From Lutraria lutraria (Eukaryota; Mollusca; Bivalvia; Venerida; Mactridae), in NCBI GenBank assembly GCA_964023205.1, contig OZ026851.1:17677528-17741527 (forward strand): a stretch of DNA of 64,000 nt. Direction: 5' to 3'. Both the position numbers and the translations under genes were made by a program. Shown in pieces: positions 58,390-64,000 of this stretch (the stretch's first letter is position 1; every line of letters begins with the position of its first letter). The notes beneath the pieces are model-generated. The model was given only the letters and a program-made list of their open reading frames with translations. It made no database searches and was not told the origin of the DNA.

Positions 58390-58462
58390 CTAATATGGGG
58401 CTCGAACCCTCGACCTCCTGCTTGCAAGTCAGGTGCTCTACCAACTGAGCAATTTATATATA
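58390..58462 (-). pseudogene. tRNA-Ala(UGC)-like pseudogene or SINE head
   Basis: On the minus strand: D arm GCTCAGTTGGTAGAGC, anticodon region CCTGACTTGCAAGCAGG with TGC in the loop, and T loop GGGTTCGAGCCC. The 3' anticodon-stem strand has lost a base compared with the expected TCAGG, the T stem has mismatches, and the 5' acceptor strand (TATATAAA-like) does not pair with ATTAGGT. It is therefore not a working tRNA. No SINE body was recognised downstream. Confidence 0.65.
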
Positions 58463-58878
58463 CAAATACTATATACCACACTGCTTTATCTAGCTGCTTA
58501 TTTAAAGATGATTGTTACTATGGCTTATAATTATTCAACAATAACATCACTTATCAGGAATACTACAATACAGTATTACAGATTGTGTCGAAACATAGTT
58601 CATTAAAAAGTATTAATGCTTTTTATTGACTCTGAGCTACTGGTATCAAGAAATAAAAGTAATAGTTTGTCAGACAAATGCCAACAGCAAGTTATGCCAT
58701 ATCATGAAATAGGTGTTTGTGAATGCACTTGATATATTGGTCCCAACCTGCTCAGTCTGAGAGCATGGCCCTTTGGAATTCATTTATAAAATCGGCCAAC
58801 TGGAAAGTCGAATTATTGAGGCTAATTATGAACTAAAAATTTACACAGAAACACTCAACATTTCTATAATGTTACACA
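58463..58878. other. AT-rich sequence, nothing recognised
   Basis: No gene or repeat family copy. Confidence 0.35.
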
Positions 58879-59098
58879 TACAGTCAAACCTGTGAACAAA
58901 GGCCATCCTTTAGAAAGACAAAATATGGCTTTAATTGACAGGCAGCTTTTATTCAGATTCCATTTTGTTCTAAACAATCAATGACAGACTTTTATAAAGA
59001 ATGGCTTTTATTCACAGGGTGGTCTTTATTCACAGGGTGGTCTTTATTCACAGGGTGGTCTTTATTCAGAGGTGGCTGCTAATAAAGGTTTGACTGTA
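58879..59098 (+). mobile_element. MITE-A copy 6, with an internal 18-bp triplication
   Basis: TACAGTCAAACCTGTGAACA at the left and AAAGGTTTGACTGTA at the right. The block ATTCACAGGGTGGTCTTT, single in other copies, is present three times in tandem near 59,009-59,064, which makes this copy longer than its relatives. Confidence 0.85.
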
Positions 59099-59423
59099 TA
59101 TTCTAAACCCTAACCCCAGTATTAATTGACACTATTTTCGCAAACCATTTCTAAATCCAGCATAATTAATTGACAAACTATACATAATTATCACCATTTC
59201 TACACATGAATAGATCTTCATGCTGTGACTTACAAGAAACAGAACATGTCTGCAATGTATTGATGAATGAGGAAAGTTAAATATTTCATTATTTTACATT
59301 AAAAATGATAGATAACTTATTAATTTATTGGAGCATTAGCTTGATATATTAATGTGTTTGTTATAACTGTGATTTAGTAACTTTGAATGTGATATCATGA
59401 ATATTACATCACTAGTATATTTG
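59099..59423. other. AT-rich sequence, nothing recognised
   Basis: Spacer between a MITE-A and a MITE-B copy. Confidence 0.35.
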
Positions 59424-59603
59424 TACAGTTCAACCTCTCCAGAGCGGCCCTTTCTTGAGCAACAACCTCCCATCAACAACAGCATGATTTTTTTCCACTG
59501 CACGATTTAATTATGATTTTACCCTCTCTAGAGCAACAACCTCTCAACAACAACATAATTTTGTTTCTCCCAAAGGGTGTTGCTTTGGAGAGGTTACACT
59601 GTA
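59424..59603 (+). mobile_element. MITE-B copy 5, intact ends
   Basis: TA|CAGTTCAACCTCTCC on the left, GGAGAGGTTACACTG|TA on the right. The interior CCTCTCAACAACAACATAAT and CCCAAAGGGTGTTGCTTTGG matches copies 1 and 4. Confidence 0.85.
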
Positions 59604-60629
59604 CATTCTTCCTATGATATGAAAGTGCCATGTTTTACATTCTAACTAAGTTAATTTTATCAGTAAAATAAAAATTATAAAATAAAGAAATTATACCTAG
59701 TTAACCAGGCACAATACACAGATTATTGCCCAATCTTACCTTAATTTTTGGTTAAAAAACCTTAAACATTACTTTTTTCTCGTCTAATCTTCCCTTGAGT
59801 AAATTTTAAAATCAGAGATTTTAGAACTTTTTTTTTTTTAAAAAAACACAATTAATTTTGTGCAGTGCAGATTCTGAAACAAAACTCATAATTTTATGGT
59901 CAATTATGCAAGAGACGATTCATTCGGCCAGACAAAAGAGATAATGTAGAAAATAAGTCACCATAGAGCTAAAAGCATAGCCAACAAAATGAGGCAATTT
60001 AAGACATGTTATTAAAAAACCACAAGTGTTAAACAATTTGAGATGAACTTCACGGAAGTAAGTTTGGTTGCATGACTTTTCTTCATTTCAATCATACACA
60101 AAGCAGTTAAAATTCATCGCAGCAAAGAAGGCAATATCTCCATGATTTCGTTCCAATAAAGGCTCGGGTAACTTCACTTTCAATACAAGGCACAGTAAGT
60201 CTTCAATAAACCAGCCACAAAACTTATCTGCTTAATTGATCAAGAGTTTAAAAAGCCATTTTGAAATGTAATGAAACTTCAATAAAGTCACACAATACAA
60301 TGATTGTATTCAGAATTTGTTGAGCAAGCATAATCTTAATTGGATGTTTTTAATTCATTTATTTTCGCCAATTAATGATAATTATAATGCACAGAATTAA
60401 GTTGCAGTTATTTCCTTCTTGGTAAATTTATGAGTTTAAGTCATTAAAGGCATCAGTTAACCATGCAGCATGCTTGACATGTCCCAAAACCTTGGTGAAC
60501 ATGATTACAGTCTACTTAATCGGGAAAGAATGTAGTAGGCAATGTGGCGATCCAATCAGATCCACAATTCTTAGCCAACGATTCACAGACCAAACCATGA
60601 ATCATATATCAAACAAGATGTGATTATAA
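59604..60629. other. AT-rich sequence, nothing recognised
   Basis: Presumed intron of the minus-strand gene. No exon or repeat copy found. Confidence 0.35.
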
Positions 60630-60850
60630 AACACAATGCCCTCTCAGGATGACCTTGACATTTGACCTACTGACCTGAAAATGCACAGGTCCTGCAGAGG
60701 ATGTCATGAGGAATCAACATACATTGAAGTTTGATGATCGTACATGGAAGCGTTTTGATTTTATTGGCAATGTTAAAGTTTGTTACAAACAAACAGACAG
60801 ACAGGCCAAAAACAATTTTGCGCCTGATCTATCAATACAGGGGCATAAAA
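60630..60850 (+). repeat. Interspersed repeat fragment (GACCTTGACATTTGACC type)
   Basis: GATGACCTTGACATTTGACC, TACTGACCTGAAAATGC, AAACAGACAGACAGGCC and a terminal ACAGGGGCATAAAAA. It is related to 12,648-12,884. Confidence 0.55.
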
Positions 60851-61063
60851 ATACATAACATACTCCTCATTTTATTTTGTTGTCGCCTTAGAATACTAAT
60901 AAAACTTGAGTATTATAACATTATTATGTAAATATGGTTTCATAAGCAATGAACAGGGCAGTATTTGTACTTGAATTTCAGACATACGAGTATTTGGATA
61001 CTCCCTACAGTCCTAGTGTAATATATAAAATCATCAGAATTTCTGCTTAAAACATCGTCCTAC

Positions 61064-61420
61064 CTTGAGCTCCCTACTTGCTGAAGTAATACTGAGCCCT
61101 TTTTGCAATGAAGAAAGCGTTGGTCTTGTAACTGAATGACTTCTGGGTGCAGTTATGGCCCCTGAACGAGGGCTCACAACATTGGCCCTATCCACTTTTC
61201 TGTTCATTACTATGGTTACATCTAACTGCTAGCTATAACCTGAATCAGCATAAATCCAACATTTCATTCTCCTTGATCCTTTGAAAAAGATATTCCTATT
61301 TTTGGTAGTTTTTGCTCTTTCTTGTAGTTTTAAATCCTTTGTGGTGAAAAGAGATCAGTCATGGTGGTATTAATTCTCCTTTTTAATGTCATCACTTTAA
61401 CAATAAGGATCTCATCACGC
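61064..61420 (-). CDS. 5' coding exon of an unidentified minus-strand gene
   Basis: The acceptor TATTCTTTTCAG ends at 61,421. The exon then has 213 nt of 5' untranslated sequence with several short upstream ATGs, and coding from ATG at 61,207 to 61,064 (48 codons). The donor is AAG|GTAGGACG (GT at 61,062-61,063). An in-frame TAG lies about eight codons before the ATG and no in-frame ATG lies between them, so this is the natural start. The peptide starts MNRKVDRANVVSPRSG, continues AITAPRSHSVTRPTLSS and ends SITSASRELK. It is rich in Ser, Arg and Thr and looks disordered, with no signal peptide. The exon ends in phase 0 and matches the phase-0 coiled-coil exon at 27,808-27,945. A non-coding first exon and the promoter would lie beyond the right edge of the window. 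Confidence 0.6.
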
Positions 61421-62918
61421 CTGAAAAGAATAACAATAATTGGAATTATTACTATTATATTCATAAAAGTCGAACATTCACATAAAGAAATAACCATGAA
61501 ATGATACAATTACAACACTGACATAAATCTAATACACTAAATCTGTCTGATCACTCTACAAGTATTTTCTTCTTTCCAAAATTTAATAAAAATAAAACAT
61601 TAAACCAGAAGAGTATCATAAATGGAAAAAAATATTATATTTAATCAGCATCCAGTATTTTTAAGTTATTTTTCTGATGTATTTGTTTATCACAATGTGT
61701 CTGTCAGAATATTTTTTGTATTAATGTAATTTATCAATATATAATCACAAAAATCTTGTCACTTTTTTATAAAAAACATAAGAAATAAAAAAAAAAACAT
61801 CATTGAATAATATATAAGTAGAATGCTATAATATATACAAATCATATTCCATTTAAATTTAAACTAGATTTCAAAACATTAATGAATGAGCATAATAATT
61901 TATACTTCAATGAGATTTTAATTATTTTTATTATACATACGAAGCTGAAAGATTTTACAAAATTTATAGTTTGCTAATGCAAGTAAAGAAATAGAGATTG
62001 AAAAAATGCCAGTAATTCTGTGCCCTTGTATCAATTTATCAATGAAAAAACATATTTTCTTTTTCAAATTTATATTCATCAGAAGTTTTGAAATATATAA
62101 ATCACATAAACTTATGAACCCCAGCTGACGTTTTACTTATAAATTTTTACCTTTAAACAATGACTGCGCATTTTTTATTTATATTTCCAACTGAATACAT
62201 CTCCCATATCTATCAATATGTCAATAAATAATCCATTTATCAAAGTATACTAAATTTCACTACACATTGAAATATATCAAGTATGCATTATAATGTATTA
62301 AACTACAGTTGAGATCTAACAACTGTTACATTAAATCATATACTTGAGAGATTTAAACAATCTCAGACGAGTAACAGCAGGCCCCTCACAAATGATGTTA
62401 AGATGACACAGTTGTGTATCATTTTACCAAATCCCTACTAATCCCCAATCAAACACTACGAGGCCCTAAATAGCTCCATAGTCAACTTGATATAGGGTTA
62501 CAATACAAATATTTCACAACAATATATTATCATAAATTGAGGGTCGAGTTTATCAAACTGTATCACAATTTTATCTGACAACATTCATATGACTGCATAA
62601 CTTTTCAACATTTCTTTAATTCAACTGACAGATTTTAAATACCCCTTATTGTATCGCTATGGACATAGCTAAGTTGCTACCACAAAGACAACAGAAATGC
62701 CATACAAGAGAAAACAAAAGATTCCAACACATAATGTAATTCCAAAATCATAAAGAAACTGAATAAAATCAGTTTTTTTAAGGAAATTTGCAAGGTGATA
62801 TTTACGGCCCCATATAAAAAGATGCAAAAAAACATGAAAGAGGCAATTTGGGGAATATTCACAAAATATACACATAGCTTATTTTCAGGGGGAAGATGCT
62901 GACTATCTGAATCAAAAT
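61421..62918. other. AT-rich sequence, presumed intron in the 5' UTR
   Basis: No exon, repeat family copy or RNA gene seen. Two overlapping hydrophobic minus-strand frames near 62.67-62.87 kb lack support. Confidence 0.4.
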
Positions 62919-62985
62919 GGGAGTATTTTGTGACTTGGCACTCTTGTTTTTTGTAAACAAGAGTGCCAAGTCACAAAATACTCCC
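62919..62985. repeat. Perfect inverted repeat, 31-bp arms
   Basis: GGGAGTATTTTGTGACTTGG + CACTCTTGTTT (62,919-62,949) is the exact complement of 62,955-62,985, with a 5-nt spacer. The right arm is the start of the element at 62,955-63,197, so its end has been copied in inverted orientation. Confidence 0.95.
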
Positions 62986-63197
62986 GTCAAGGGCCATAAC
63001 TCAGAAGTGCCAGTGCCGATAAGGCTGGTTTTCGATCTTGACCAAGATTTCATGGTCATAAACATTTCCATAAAGTTTGGTGAGGATCCAAATAAAACTA
63101 TTTGAATTAGAAAACGGACACCGTTGTGGACGCCGCCCGTCTGCCGTGGGTGCTCCCGTACGTAATACGACCCGTTTACCAAACGGGCGTATAAAAC
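62955..63197 (+). mobile_element. CAAGAGTGCC...GGGCGTATAA non-autonomous element, copy 2
   Basis: AACAAGAGTGCCAAGTCACA, TCAAGGGCCATAACTCAGAA, AAGTTTGGTGAGGATCC, ACACCGTTGTGGACG, and a terminal hairpin CCCGTTTACCAAACGGG followed by CGTATAAAA. It matches the nested copy at 9,029-9,226. Confidence 0.75.
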
Positions 63198-63960
63198 TGA
63201 AAAGTCCCTCGATATGATTTACATCTAAACATGTTTGACAATAAGAAATTGCAAAACTCACAGGCCATATTTCATAGAAATATTATAATATTATATGATG
63301 CTCATTTTTTATCAATAAATATAACATAAAAGTACATAATATTGTAGTCTTTCTAATTACCGTATATTTCAGGTCTTTTAAACAGCTAAATAAATATGTG
63401 ATATTCAATATTTAAGGAGATTTAACAATTTTTTTAACAACTTATTAAGCATTAAGATCTATTTAAGGATTTTCAATTAACACTTACTTTGTTAAACTTT
63501 TTGCAGGAAAAAGAAACTTAGACTAATAGTTTATCACACATCAAACATTCTTTTTGTTAACATCTTAAATGTCTTAGAATTATTTTAACCAATGACCTAT
63601 TGTCAGCTGTTTAGATATTTAACCCCTTTGAATGGAATTCATGAAAACATGAATTTTTATTGAACTATTCATGAATAGTTCAGAATAATTTGTGACAGAT
63701 CATGAAGTACAACTATTTGACTAGTGTAATGTCTGAAATGTTTTAAGAACTGCCATCTTTAGCTAACATAATTATGTCTTTAAGATCAATCTTAAAACTC
63801 ATTCAGTATTTTAGTTTCACTGCTATCTTCCTTCTGAAGTGATTCTTGAAAACGTAGGGTTTCAGCTAGGATGTGTTCAGAATAATTAGACCACAAAATA
63901 TGAAACTTTGCAAAGCAACTTTCATTATTCAATTATCACAATTATGATGCCATTAGGATG
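63198..63960. other. AT-rich sequence with one MITE-C copy
   Basis: MITE-C lies at about 63,623-63,722 (CCCCTTTGAATGGAATTCAT to ACAACTATTTGAC). No gene. Confidence 0.5.
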
Positions 63961-64000
63961 TACAGTCATGTGAACAAAGGCCACCCTAGGGAAAGACATA
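63961..64000 (+). mobile_element. MITE-A copy 7, cut by the window edge
   Basis: TACAGTCATGTGAACAAAGG followed by CCACCCTAGGGAAAGACATA matches the left end of copies 1 and 6 with a short deletion in the terminal repeat. Confidence 0.65.

Noticed and set aside
58390..58462. Functional tRNA-Ala(UGC)
   Set aside because: The anticodon stem lacks one base, the T stem has mismatches and the acceptor strands do not pair.
62669..62875. Two overlapping hydrophobic minus-strand frames resembling membrane segments
   Set aside because: AT-rich composition alone gives Phe/Leu/Ile-rich frames. Two frames are open at once and neither has support.

Overview
The window looks like nuclear DNA from a mollusc, probably a marine bivalve or gastropod. 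It is AT-rich, sparse in exons and dense in repeats. The clues are short dispersed GGGGAGGTAACTC-type motifs, tRNA-derived SINEs ending in a GGCGTTAAAC-like block with a CAAA-rich tail, and 'GGCCATAACT...GACCGACCGACC...GGGGGTATAA' elements. I assign the phylum from remembered repeat style only. There is no bacterial gene organisation, rRNA, intact tRNA or CRISPR array.

Gene content is low. The best-supported gene is on the minus strand. A 5' exon (61,064-61,420) has an in-frame upstream stop, an ATG at 61,207 and a phase-0 donor. A 138-bp phase-0 exon at 27,808-27,945 encodes a regular heptad coiled coil. If these two are consecutive, they are separated by a 33.1-kb intron that holds most of the repeats in the window. 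A 90-bp candidate exon on the same strand (10,700-10,789), a triplicated 106-bp cassette carrying splice-like signals (10,943-11,213) and a possible plus-strand exon (3,661-3,893) are weaker. I could not name any of these proteins.

Mobile elements fill the rest. There are two small TA-flanked inverted-repeat families (here MITE-A, with TACAGTCAAACCTGT ends, and MITE-B, with TACAGTGCAACCTCTCC ends). There is a roughly 100-bp palindromic family (MITE-C, TTCATGAACTATTCATGAA core). Three tRNA-derived SINE groups (D, E, F) occur, together with a pogo/Tigger-like element, a 2.8-kb element with roughly 400-bp terminal inverted repeats and TTAA flanks, an hAT-like MITE nested inside it, several GACCGACC/GGGTATAA-type elements, and a hammerhead-ribozyme-like core typical of Penelope-like retroelement ends.

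The most striking property is how the large tandem arrays relate to mobile elements. The 38/40-bp and 24-bp arrays at 48.6-51.0 kb lie inside one SINE-D copy, and a second copy at 9.9-10.1 kb has the same sequence with each unit present about once. The roughly 40-bp array at 5.8-8.0 kb ends in the same SINE. The 18-bp array at 18.7-19.65 kb lies inside a pogo-like element and its unit is nearly the element's own end. A MITE-A copy at 58.9-59.1 kb has an early 18-bp triplication. The 5.1-kb array of 40-bp units at 32.5-37.7 kb starts inside a SINE-E and contains an almost perfect 1,280-bp higher-order duplication. Long open frames across these arrays are by-products of stop-free units and are not called as genes.
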